Origin: Mitsuokella sp. oral taxon 131 str. W9106
GTDB lineage: Bacteria; Bacillota; Negativicutes; Selenomonadales; Selenomonadaceae
Assembly: GCF_000469545.1 (NCBI RefSeq)
Contig: NZ_KI273057.1
Coordinates: forward strand, 1 to 64,000
DNA: 64,000 nucleotides
Direction of reading: 5' to 3'
Part shown: positions 1-8,600 of the stretch, in pieces
How the letters are laid out: each line of letters starts with the position of its first letter
Position numbering within the stretch: position 1 is the stretch's first letter
Notes under the pieces: model-generated
Told to the model about the DNA's origin: nothing
The model's input: the letters and a program-made list of their open reading frames with translations, nothing else
The model's database searches: none
Translations under genes and position numbers: made by a program

Positions 1-10
1 GCTGATTCAA

Positions 11-33
11 GCCTCGCATAAGCGAGGCTTTTC
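11..33 (+). terminator. Intrinsic terminator of a gene left of the window
   Basis: A perfect 7-bp stem (GCCTCGC/GCGAGGC) with a 4-base loop is followed by four T. It ends a transcript entering from the left, only 3 bases before tRNA-His, so the gene it serves is outside the window. Confidence 0.7.
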
Positions 34-35
34 AT

Positions 36-112
36 GGCGGCTTTGGTGAAGCGGTTAACACACTGGATTGTGGCTCCAGCATGCATGGGTTCGATCCCCA
101 TAAGTCGCCCCA
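36..112 (+). tRNA. tRNA-His (anticodon GTG)
   Basis: The cloverleaf folds with the extra 5' G(-1) typical of histidine tRNA, which pairs with C73. The anticodon stem CTGGA/TCCAG encloses a loop carrying GTG, the T arm contains GGTTCGATCC, and the 3' CCA is encoded. tRNA-Trp follows after 3 bases, so the two are a single transcript. Confidence 0.96.
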
Positions 113-115
113 TGT

Positions 116-191
116 AGGGGTATAGCTCAACTGGTAGAGCAACGGTCTCCAAAACCGTAGGTTGTGAGTTCAAGTCTTACTGCCCCTGCCA
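116..191 (+). tRNA. tRNA-Trp (anticodon CCA)
   Basis: The acceptor stem AGGGGTA/TGCCCCT and the anticodon stem ACGGT/ACCGT pair, with a CTCCAAA loop giving anticodon CCA. Discriminator G and an encoded CCA end the molecule. It is second and last in the tRNA-His/tRNA-Trp transcript. Confidence 0.96.
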
Positions 192-203
192 TCGGAAGAT
201 GAG

Positions 204-233
204 CCTCTTTTTCTTCGGAAAAGGAGGTTTTTT
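204..233 (+). terminator. Terminator of the tRNA-His/tRNA-Trp operon
   Basis: A 10-bp stem (CCTCTTTTTC with GAAAAGGAGG, one G-T pair) closes a TTCG tetraloop and is followed by six T, 12 bases after tRNA-Trp. This is a strong rho-independent terminator. Confidence 0.9.
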
Positions 234-269
234 GTATCTGATTATGATATTATATGGAGGGGGATAGGC

Positions 270-605
270 ATGGCTGATCAAGAGAATGGCTCGACTGTTC
301 GCGAAATGTCGGCAGAAGAACGAAACAGTTATGGCGGTGTCACGATCGATGCGCATACGAATTCGTCAGATGCTCGAAGACACACGCAAGGGCATCAATT
401 CCATCGATATACATGTGGTAGAAGCGGCTTCCATTTGAGTTTTGGGCCGCTCCTTTCCGTTCGCTATAACGTTTGGATGAAGCTCGCTTTTTATATTGGT
501 GCGGTGGCGATTGTCGCATTCCTGTTCGTCGTTGTCCTTCCAGCTGTTATCGTGCTGCTTGGCGTCGGCGTTGCAATTTATCTCGTATTGCAATGGCTCC
601 GATGA
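270..605 (+). CDS. Small hypothetical membrane protein
   Basis: This 111-residue protein is not recognised. Residues 1-69 are polar with no evident domain. Residues about 70-108 are almost entirely hydrophobic (MKLAFYIGAVAIVAFLF, then VVVLPAVIVLLGVGVAIYLV), enough for one or two membrane helices, with a positive C-terminal end. The ATG at 270 has a good GGAGGGG site 8 bases upstream, which is the main support for expression. An internal ATG at 477 would give only the membrane part but has no ribosome binding site. The gene stands alone between a tRNA terminator and a strong convergent terminator. Confidence 0.55.
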   Translation: MADQENGSTVREMSAEERNSYGGVTIDAHTNSSDARRHTQGHQFHRYTCGRSGFHLSFGPLLSVRYNVWMKLAFYIGAVAIVAFLFVVVLPAVIVLLGVGVAIYLVLQWLR

Positions 606-694
606 ACAATAGCAAAGTCCTCGATCGCTTTTTTCCTGTCCCAAAGGACGCGAAATATCATCGAAAAAATCAAAAAATATTAAGGTGTATCGCA

Positions 695-726
695 AAAAGC
701 GCAGGAAATCGCTTTCCTGCGCTTTT
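695..726. terminator. Bidirectional terminator between convergent genes
   Basis: A perfect 14-bp stem (AAAAGCGCAGGAAA paired with its complement) and a TCGC loop give an A-tract on one side and a T-tract on the other. It can stop both the small membrane gene (+) and dapL (-). Confidence 0.92.
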
Positions 727-792
727 ATGTCTATCTTTTGGGAAACGCTGCATTTTTTAAGAGAGGAGATTTTCCTATCATAGACGTGGATA

Positions 793-2025
793 TCAGAACT
801 TCAGTTTCGCAAAACGTGCAACGGCGCGTTCGGTATTTTCGCGGCTGCCAAAAGAGGTAAGGCGGAAATACCCTTCACCGCATGGTCCGAAGCCTGCGCC
901 CGGCGTACCGACGATGTTGGCCTCATGCAAAAGTTTATCGAAGAAGTCCCACGAACTCATGCCGTGCGGCGTCTTGAGCCAAATGTACGGCGCATTGATT
1001 CCGCCGTAGGCCTTTATGTTGACGTTCTGTAGCCCTTCGCGAATGATGCGCGCATTTTCCATGTAATATGCGATCAACTCTTTGACCTGCCTTTTGCCCT
1101 CTTCGGTATAGATGGCTGCTGCTGCACGCTGCACGACATAAGCCGTGCCGTTAAATTTTGTCGTATGACGACGATTCCAAAGCTTGTTGAATTCGACGCG
1201 GCTCCCATCTTTCGTACGTCCCATGACGCTCTTTGGAACGATTGTGTAGCCGCAGCGCGTACCCGTAAATCCCGCTGTCTTTGAGAATGAACGGAATTCG
1301 ATTGCGACGTCCTTTGCCCCATGGATCTCGTAGATGGAGCGGGGGATGTTTTTCTCCGTGATATACGCTGCATATGCTGCGTCAAAGAGAATGACGGAAT
1401 CGTTCTTTTTTGCGTAGTTTACCCATTTCGTAAGCTCTTCACGTGAAAGCGTTGTGCCGGTCGGATTGTTCGGACAGCAGAGGTAGATGATATCGACCTT
1501 TTCTTTTGGAAGATCCGGTGCAAAGCTGTTTTCTGCCGTGCAGGGCAGGTAGGTAATGCCTTCGAAGTGACCGTCTTCCTTGATGTCGCCCGTACGGCCT
1601 GCCATAACGTTTGTATCGAGGTAGACGGGGTAGACGGGGTCGGTGATCGCGACGCGGTTGTCCGTGCCGAAGATTTCCTGAATGTTGCCTGAGTCGCTCT
1701 TTGAGCCATCACTGACGAAAATTTCATCAGAGGCGATTGAAATGCCGCGATCCGTGTAATTGTTCTTGATGATGGCTTCTGTCAGGAAGGAATAGCCTTG
1801 CTCCGGACCATAGCCGCGAAATGTCTCTGCCTTGCCCATCTCGTCGACGGCCTTGTGCATGGCTTCGATACAGACGGCAGGAAGGGGCTGTGTTACATCG
1901 CCGATGCCGAGGCGAATGATGTCGGCACTGGGATTGGCTTCCTTGTATGCCGCGACGCGGCGTGCGATCTCGGCGAACAGATAGCTTCCCTGCAGCTTCA
2001 TATAATTTTCGTTGATTGTTGCCAT
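793..2025 (-). CDS. dapL: LL-diaminopimelate aminotransferase
   Basis: The enzyme converts tetrahydrodipicolinate and glutamate to LL-2,6-diaminopimelate in one step, supplying lysine and peptidoglycan synthesis. The 410-residue length fits the DapL family. The N-terminal region [14 protein letters not shown] and the substrate-binding region with [10 protein letters not shown] are typical. PLP-site features are SDGSKSD near residue 105, PNNPTG at 185-190 and the Schiff-base lysine Lys249 in [10 protein letters not shown]. The ATG is preceded by AGGAGG with 8-base spacing. The gene is transcribed alone from a promoter with an extended -10. dapF, which acts on the product, lies at 48.7 kb, so this organism uses the aminotransferase variant of the pathway rather than the succinylase route. 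Confidence 0.97.
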   Translation of the reverse strand: MATINENYMKLQGSYLFAEIARRVAAYKEANPSADIIRLGIGDVTQPLPAVCIEAMHKAVDEMGKAETFRGYGPEQGYSFLTEAIIKNNYTDRGISIASDEIFVSDGSKSDSGNIQEIFGTDNRVAITDPVYPVYLDTNVMAGRTGDIKEDGHFEGITYLPCTAENSFAPDLPKEKVDIIYLCCPNNPTGTTLSREELTKWVNYAKKNDSVILFDAAYAAYITEKNIPRSIYEIHGAKDVAIEFRSFSKTAGFTGTRCGYTIVPKSVMGRTKDGSRVEFNKLWNRRHTTKFNGTAYVVQRAAAAIYTEEGKRQVKELIAYYMENARIIREGLQNVNIKAYGGINAPYIWLKTPHGMSSWDFFDKLLHEANIVGTPGAGFGPCGEGYFRLTSFGSRENTERAVARFAKLKF

Positions 2026-2069
2026 ACGATGATCCTCCTACAACCATTATCAATATAACATTTTAGCAT

Positions 2070-2088
2070 ATTATAGCATATTGCTATA
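2070..2088 (-). promoter_or_regulatory. dapL promoter -10 inside a palindrome
   Basis: On the minus strand an extended -10, TGCTATAAT, lies about 45 bases upstream of dapL. Its left part is one arm of an inverted repeat TATAGCA/TGCTATA (2072-2078 and 2082-2088). No good -35 is visible, consistent with an extended -10 promoter. Confidence 0.65.
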
Positions 2089-2124
2089 CGATTTCCTATA
2101 AGGCGGACAAGTATATTTTCGTGG

Positions 2125-2153
2125 TTGAAAAATCATACGCATTTCGATAGAAT
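2125..2153 (+). promoter_or_regulatory. Promoter of the ecf operon
   Basis: TTGAAA, a 17-base spacer and TAGAAT lie 116 bases upstream of the ecfA1 start. The leader between holds several short GCAT-containing inverted repeats but no riboswitch that I recognise. Confidence 0.65.
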
Positions 2154-2268
2154 GATACTTGTGCATTGGGCCCAAAAGGCATGCCGAAGGATGGTGCATA
2201 TTGCATAGATGCGTTTGGGAGCATGCTCGAGTGGCTTTGAGCCGTTTGGAAGGAGCAGAGGAGAAAGA

Positions 2269-3117
2269 ATGTCTTTTATCGAAATGGAACATTTATCTCA
2301 TGCCTACCATGCGGGAGACGAGACCGAGCGAATGGCGCTTTCGGATGTCTCGCTTGCGATTGAGAAGGGGGAGTTCGTCGCTGTGCTCGGCGCAAATGGT
2401 TCGGGCAAATCGACGCTTGCAAAGCACATCAATGCGATATTGCTGCCGACTGCGGGAAACTGCCGCGTTGCGGGGTTCGATACGAGCGAGGCGGGAAGTG
2501 TTTGGGAGATCCGGCGTGAAGTCGGCATGGTCTTTCAGAACCCAGACAACCAGCTCATCGCTGCCATTGTCGAGGACGATGTCGCATTTGGTCCGGAGAA
2601 TATCGGCATGGCGCCAGAGCGCATACGCGAGAACGTAAGGTGTGCACTCGCTGCCGTTGGCATGGAGCATTTTCGCTCGTTTGCGCCGCATCTTCTTTCC
2701 GGCGGACAGAAGCAGCGCGTTGCGATAGCGGGCGCACTGGCGATGCAGCCGAAGTGCCTTGTGCTCGACGAGCCGACGGCGATGCTCGACCCAAAGGGGC
2801 GTGAGGAAGTCATGATGGTGTTGAAAAGGCTTCATGCGGAAGGTATGACCGTCGTGCTCATCACGCACTTCATGGAGGAGGCGAGCGAGGCGCAGCGCGT
2901 CATCATCATGGCGGACGGTCGTATCGCTGCCATCGGAACGCCGCGCGAGGTGCTGACGGATCATGCCGCCATGCAGAAATGGGGGCTGGAGACGCCACTC
3001 GCAGCTTGCCTTGCGGCAGGGCTTTTGAAGGACGGCGTCAAGCTCCCGCGCGATATCCTGACCGATGATGATTTGATTTGTGCTTTGACGGGGGAAGAGC
3101 CTTGTCCATCGAAATAA
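2269..3117 (+). CDS. ecfA1: ECF transporter ATPase EcfA1
   Basis: This is one of two ATP-binding subunits that power energy-coupling-factor vitamin/metal uptake at the cytoplasmic membrane. The 282-residue protein has Walker A GANGSGKST at about 41-49, the family Q-loop FQNPDNQL at 90-96, signature LSGGQ at 143-147, Walker B CLVLDEPT at 163-170 and switch histidine in LITHFMEEA. I chose the ATG at 2269 because it has GAGGAGA upstream and a family-like N terminus; an upstream in-frame start at 2209 would add 20 unrelated residues. It overlaps ecfA2 by 16 bases. No substrate-binding S component is encoded next to it, so the module probably serves S subunits located elsewhere. Confidence 0.95.
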   Translation: MSFIEMEHLSHAYHAGDETERMALSDVSLAIEKGEFVAVLGANGSGKSTLAKHINAILLPTAGNCRVAGFDTSEAGSVWEIRREVGMVFQNPDNQLIAAIVEDDVAFGPENIGMAPERIRENVRCALAAVGMEHFRSFAPHLLSGGQKQRVAIAGALAMQPKCLVLDEPTAMLDPKGREEVMMVLKRLHAEGMTVVLITHFMEEASEAQRVIIMADGRIAAIGTPREVLTDHAAMQKWGLETPLAACLAAGLLKDGVKLPRDILTDDDLICALTGEEPCPSK

Positions 3118-3986
3118 AACACATATCTTACACGTACATGCCAAAGACGCCGTTTGAGCGACAGGCGCTGAAAGAGGTCACGGCAACGATTGAGGAAGGC
3201 ACGTTTACGGCGATTGCCGGTCATACGGGCTCGGGCAAATCGACGCTCCTTCAGCACTTAAACGGTCTTTTGCATCCGACGGAAGGACATGTTGTCGTTG
3301 ACGGCGTCGATCTGCTGCCGCAGAAAAAGAGTGAGAAGAAGGCGGCAAGAGCTGCGCGCATGAAGGTCGGCATGGTATTCCAGTACCCCGAGCAGCAGCT
3401 TTTCGAGGAGACGGTCGAGGCGGATATCGCCTTTGGCCCCAAAAATCTTGAGCTTTCGGGAGAGGACGTCGCTTCGCGTGTGCGCGAGTCGATGGAACTC
3501 GTCCATTTGGATTACGAACGATTCCATGCGCGTTCACCGTTTGTCCTGTCGGGCGGGCAGATGCGTCGCGTCGCGATCGCGGGCATCCTCGCCCTGCGTC
3601 CCAAGTACCTTGTTCTCGACGAGCCGACGGCGGGGCTTGACCCACGCGGTCGGAAGGAAATTCTTTCGATGGTCACAGCACTTCATCGCAGGAAAAAGAC
3701 GACGGTCATTTTCGTCTCGCACAATATGGACGACATCGCACGGCTTGCGAGACATCTTCTTGTCTTCAATAAGGGAATGCTTGTCGCGGACGGCACACCT
3801 CAGGCTGTGTTTGGACAGACGGATGTCCTGCGCGAAGCGGGGCTTCGGCAGCCGCATGTCATGACGCTCCTAAGGCACCTGCGCGAAGCAGGACTTCCTT
3901 TGGAACGGACAGATGTTCTGACGGCTGAGGAAGCGGAACAGGCAATATGCGCAGCACTCAAAAAAATGAGAGGGGAGAAAAGCTGA
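3102..3986 (+). CDS. ecfA2: ECF transporter ATPase EcfA2
   Basis: This is the second ATPase of the ECF module, forming the EcfA1-EcfA2 heterodimer. The protein has 294 residues with Walker A GHTGSGKST at about 40-48, Q-loop FQYPEQQLFEETV at 93-105, signature LSGGQ at 149-153, Walker B YLVLDEPT at 169-176, and an H-loop VSHNMDDIA. The start is a TTG at 3102, inside ecfA1, with GGGGGAAGAG upstream; the longer frame from 3078 has no support. The stop overlaps the ecfT start by one base (TGATG), so the three genes are translationally coupled. Confidence 0.94.
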   Translation: MSIEIKHISYTYMPKTPFERQALKEVTATIEEGTFTAIAGHTGSGKSTLLQHLNGLLHPTEGHVVVDGVDLLPQKKSEKKAARAARMKVGMVFQYPEQQLFEETVEADIAFGPKNLELSGEDVASRVRESMELVHLDYERFHARSPFVLSGGQMRRVAIAGILALRPKYLVLDEPTAGLDPRGRKEILSMVTALHRRKKTTVIFVSHNMDDIARLARHLLVFNKGMLVADGTPQAVFGQTDVLREAGLRQPHVMTLLRHLREAGLPLERTDVLTAEEAEQAICAALKKMRGEKS

Positions 3987-4777
3987 TGCTATCGGATATC
4001 ACAATCGGACAGTATTATCCCGGAAGGTCAGTTCTGCACCGCCTCGACCCGCGGACGAAAATCGTCCTCCTGCTCTTCTTCCTCTTTGCTGTATTCGCGT
4101 TCAGCAGTGCGCCTGCCTATGCCATCCTATCGGCATTGACGCTCGCGCTCATGCTTGCGTCTGGTGTGCCGATGCGCATGATGGTTCGCTCCCTGCGCCC
4201 CATCATGTGGATCATTTTCTTCACGTTCCTGATCCACTTGCTCTCTACGCCGGGCGAGGCACTCGCCAAGATTTGGGCGTTTACGGTGACGCGCGAGGGG
4301 ATCGAGCAGGGCTTTTTCATTTCCCTGCGCCTCGTTCTTTTGATCTTCCTATCATCGCTGCTCACGTTCACGACGAGCCCGCTTGCGCTCACGGATGCGC
4401 TTGAACGGCTGCTTGCGCCGTTTCGGTGCGTCGGTGTGCCTGCGCACGAGCTCGCGATGATGATGACGATCGCGCTGCGATTCGTGCCGACGCTCATACA
4501 GGAGACCGATCGTATCATGAAGGCGCAGCAGTCGCGCGGCGCGGACTTTACCGAAGGCAGCATTTTGAAGCGGTTGCGCGCGCTCATTCCGATTCTCGTC
4601 CCGCTCTTTCTCTCCGCGTTTCGCCGTGCCGATGATCTCGCAATGGCGATGGAGGCGCGCTGCTACCATGGCGGTGAAGGACGGACTCAGATGAAGGCAC
4701 TGCATTTCGCTACGCTCGACTACGTATCGTGGGGCGTTGCGGCGGCACTCTACGGTCTCTTTTTCTCACTTCGATAA
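3986..4777 (+). CDS. ecfT: ECF transporter transmembrane subunit EcfT
   Basis: This is the membrane scaffold that couples EcfA1/A2 to substrate-specific S subunits. The 263-residue protein has an N-terminal PGRSVLHRLDPRTKI motif typical of EcfT, several hydrophobic helices between about residues 25 and 130, and the coupling-helix sequence QQSRGADF followed by MEARCYHGGEGRT, matching the two Ala-Arg-Gly type motifs of the family. The ATG at 3986 overlaps the ecfA2 stop. truA follows after 10 bases, so the operon runs at least ecfA1-ecfA2-ecfT-truA. Confidence 0.95.
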   Translation: MLSDITIGQYYPGRSVLHRLDPRTKIVLLLFFLFAVFAFSSAPAYAILSALTLALMLASGVPMRMMVRSLRPIMWIIFFTFLIHLLSTPGEALAKIWAFTVTREGIEQGFFISLRLVLLIFLSSLLTFTTSPLALTDALERLLAPFRCVGVPAHELAMMMTIALRFVPTLIQETDRIMKAQQSRGADFTEGSILKRLRALIPILVPLFLSAFRRADDLAMAMEARCYHGGEGRTQMKALHFATLDYVSWGVAAALYGLFFSLR

Positions 4778-4787
4778 GGATGTTTCC

Positions 4788-5588
4788 ATGAAGCGCGAAC
4801 ACAAGGAAGAAATGAGGGCGCGTGCGCGCAACATCGCGCTCGAAATTGCTTACGACGGCACGGCGTATTGTGGCTTTCAGCGGCAGAGACCGCCGATTTA
4901 TGCCGTGCAGAACGTCTTGGAGGAAATGCTCGGCCGCGTCTTCGGCGATACGATTGAGCTTGCCGCCGCGGGGCGTACGGACACAGGTGTGCACGCCCTC
5001 GGGCAGGTCGTAAACTTTTTTACGGATGGCAGGATCCCGACGGAGCGTATTGCGCGCGCCGTCAACAGCCTCCTGCCATCGGATATTGCCGTTCGCCGTG
5101 CGGCGGAGGTCGGGCGTGACTTTTCGGCGCGTCACAGCGCGCGAAGCAAGTCGTATATCTATCGCATTCAGCAGGGGGAAACGCCGAACCCGCTCACGGC
5201 GCGCTATGCGTATTACGAGCGTCGTACGCTCGATATCGAGGCGATGCAGGCGGCGCTCGGCGTGATTCTCGGCAGGCACGACTTTTCGTCGTTCCGCGCG
5301 AGCGGCGGTGCGTCGATGAGCCCCGTCCGCACGATGTTTGAAGCGCGGATCGAAAAGAAGGTGGACGCCATCATCGAATGCCGCATCCACGGCGACGGAT
5401 TCCTTTACCACATGGTGCGCAACATCGTGGGCACGCTCTTGCATGTCGGGCTTGGAAATATTACGCCTGAGGACTTTGCCACGATCCTTGCAGCGAAGTC
5501 GAGAAGCCGTGCGAGCGCGACGGCTCCTGCCTGTGGGCTGTGCCTGGAGAGGGTTTGGTATGATCGAGAAATTTGGCAGGCAGTGTAA
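4788..5588 (+). CDS. truA: tRNA pseudouridine(38-40) synthase TruA
   Basis: TruA isomerises uridines 38-40 in the anticodon stem-loop of many tRNAs. The 266-residue length is usual. The catalytic aspartate is Asp65 in AGRTDTGVHA, and the family features YDGTAYCGFQRQ near residue 22, KSYIYRI and FLYHMVRNIVGTLLHVG are present. The ATG at 4788 has AAGGA 8 bases upstream; the frame is open back to 4737 but that start lacks a binding site. The ecfA1-ecfA2-ecfT-truA order is common in Firmicutes. Confidence 0.96.
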   Translation: MKREHKEEMRARARNIALEIAYDGTAYCGFQRQRPPIYAVQNVLEEMLGRVFGDTIELAAAGRTDTGVHALGQVVNFFTDGRIPTERIARAVNSLLPSDIAVRRAAEVGRDFSARHSARSKSYIYRIQQGETPNPLTARYAYYERRTLDIEAMQAALGVILGRHDFSSFRASGGASMSPVRTMFEARIEKKVDAIIECRIHGDGFLYHMVRNIVGTLLHVGLGNITPEDFATILAAKSRSRASATAPACGLCLERVWYDREIWQAV

Positions 5589-5602
5589 GTAAGAATTGTT
5601 AC

Positions 5603-5631
5603 TTGCGCCGCCTGCCTGTTTGCGTTAGAAT
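5603..5631 (+). promoter_or_regulatory. Promoter of the activase gene
   Basis: TTGCGC, a 17-base spacer and TAGAAT lie just after the truA stop and about 70 bases before the next start, giving the large gene its own transcript. Confidence 0.6.
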
Positions 5632-5698
5632 GATACAGAAGCTTTTATGTGGCTTGGTTTCTTTCTTATATTACGGTAACACTAGGTGGTGTATGATA

Positions 5699-8600
5699 AT
5701 GGATGCAGCACTCAATGTAGGGATTGACGTAGGGTCGACGACAATCAAGCTCGTCGTGCTCGACCATGAGAAGCAGATTATTTGTAAGAACTACGCGCGC
5801 CATTTCTCCGAAATCGGCAATGCCCTTCAAGAGAATCTGACGCGACTGAAGCGCATCGTAGGCGAAAAGAAATTTTCGTTCGCGCTGACGGGGTCGGCGG
5901 GCATGGGCATTGCCCAGCGCATCGGACTTCCCTTCGTGCAGGAGGTCATTGCCTGCGCGACTGCGGTCAAGGAGCTCATCCCGCAGACGGACACCGTCGT
6001 CGAGCTCGGCGGCGAGGACGCGAAGATCACGTACTTCGGTGCAGCACCTGAGCAGCGCATGAACGGCGTCTGTGCGGGCGGAACGGGATCGTTCATCGAT
6101 CATATGGCATCCTTGCTCTCGACGGATGCGTTGGGGCTGAATGCGCTCGCAGAAAAGGGCAAGCAGATTTACTCGATCGCGTCGCGCTGCGGTGTCTTCG
6201 CCAAGACGGACGTGCAGGCGCTCATGAACGACGGCGCGGAGAAGGCGGACATTGCGCTCTCCATCTTTCAGGCCGTCGTCAACCAGACCATCGGAAATCT
6301 CGCACAGGGACGTCCGATCGGTGGACACGTCGCACTCCTCGGCGGCCCGCTGCATTTCCTGCCGGCACTCAAGCAGCGCTTTATCGAAACGCTGAAGCTT
6401 GACGAGGCGCACGTCGTCGATGTCGATTATGGGAACTACTTCGTTGCGATGGGCGCAGCACTTTCGGACGAGTCGAAAATCATCAATACGACGGAGCTCG
6501 AGTCGTGCATCGAACGCGCCAAAACAGCTGCGGCAAGCGAGACGCGCAAGGCGGACTTCACGCTCTTTGCGGATGAGGCGGACTACGAGGTGTTCAAAGC
6601 GCGACACGACCGCGACAAGGTAAAGCGCGGTGAACTTAAACGCTATGAAGGTCCGGTCTACATCGGCATTGACGCAGGGTCGACGACGACAAAAATCGCG
6701 GCGATCGGCAAGGACAAGGAGATCCTTTATACCTCGTACGGCAGCAATCAGGGCTCGCCGCTCGCAACAGTCGTATCGGAGATGAAGTCGCTTTACTCGG
6801 AAATGCCGCCTAAGGCGCATATCGCGGGCACGATGACGACGGGCTATGGCGAGGCGATCGTCAAGGCGGCGCTTCATGCCGATGGGGGCGAAGTCGAGAC
6901 GTTTGCCCATCTGCGTGCGGCGCAGGAATTCTGTCCCGATGTCTCGTTCGTCCTCGATATTGGCGGGCAGGACATGAAGTGTTTTTTTGTCAAGGAAGGC
7001 ACAATTGGCAATATCACGCTCAATGAAGCGTGCTCGGCAGGCTGTGGCTCGTTCATCCAAAACTTCGCCGAAGGCCTTTCGATGACGCCGGCAGAGTTCG
7101 CCGCAAAAGCGATCGAGTCAAAAGCGCCCGTCGACCTCGGAACGCGCTGCACGGTCTTCATGAACTCGAAGGTCAAGCAGGCGCAGAAGGAGGGAGCGGA
7201 GGTAGCCGACATCTCGGCAGGCATCGCGTTCTCCGTCATCAAGAATGCGCTTTTCAAGGTCATGCAGCTTAAGGATGTGCGCGAGCTCGGTGACCATATC
7301 GTCGTGCAGGGCGGCACGTTTTACAATGACGCCGTGCTCCGCTGCATGGAAAAACTCTTAGACCGCGATGTCATCCGTCCCGATATCGCGGGACTCATGG
7401 GAGCTTACGGCGCGGCGATTCTCGCGCTCGAGGCGGGGACGGAGCACTCCGCGCTGCTTTCCGCCGAGGCGCTCGATACGTTTAAGACGCAGACGACGTC
7501 GTATCGCTGCGGCCACTGCGGCAACAAGTGCCTCATCACGATGCAGAAGTTCCCCGACGGCGGCAAGTACTTCACGGGCAACCGCTGCGAGCGCGGCGTC
7601 GGCGGCGTGAAGCACGAGGCGGATGTGCCAAATCTCTACGCGTACAAGTATGATCGCCTCTTCCGCTACTACCGTCCGCTTGAGCATCCGACGCGCGGGC
7701 GTATCGGCATACCGCGCACGCTCAATATGTATGAAGACTATCCATTTTGGTTCACGTTCTTCACGTTCCTTGGCTATGAAGTCGTGCTTTCGGGCAAGTC
7801 GAGCGCGAAGATGTACTACAAGGGCATGGCGACCGTTCCGTCGGATTCGCTCTGCTATCCAGCAAAGCTCGTGCATGGGCATATCATGGATCTCGTCGAA
7901 AGAGGCGTCAAGAAGATCTTCTATCCGTGCGAGCCGTACAACATGCAGGATGAGGAACATCCTTCGGCGAATCATTTCAACTGTCCGATTGTCGCGTCCT
8001 ATGCGGAGAATATCCGTGGCAATATGGATATCCTGCGTGAGAAGAACATCGACTTCATGCAGCCGTTCCTTCCGATTCACGACGAGAAGCGTCTCGTCAC
8101 GCGCCTCTACGAGGAAATCGGAGCACGGGAGGATCTCACGAAGCAGGAGATCAAGGCAGCCGTCGAGGCAAGCTACAAGGAAATCGAGAGGTATCGCCAA
8201 GACGTGCGCGACTACGGCGCGAAAATTTTGGAACGCATTGCCAGGACGGGCGAGCAGGCGATCATGCTCGTCGGGCGCCCGTATCATATCGACCCCGAAA
8301 TCAACCATGGCGTGCCGGAGATGATTCAGTCGTACAGCCTTCCGATTCTCTCGGAAGACGCTGTCTATCATATCCCGGTGAAAAGCAGCAAGCTTGAAGT
8401 CGTCAACCAGTGGAGCTATCATGCACGCCTTTACCATGCGGCACAGTTCGTCGCTGAACACCCGAACATCACGCTCATACAGTTCAGCTCGTTCGGCTGT
8501 GGCTTAGACGCGCTGACGACGGGGCAGGTCAAAGACATCCTCGAGGCGCACAATCGCATCTATACGATGATCAAGCTCGACGAAGTCTCAAATCTCGGTG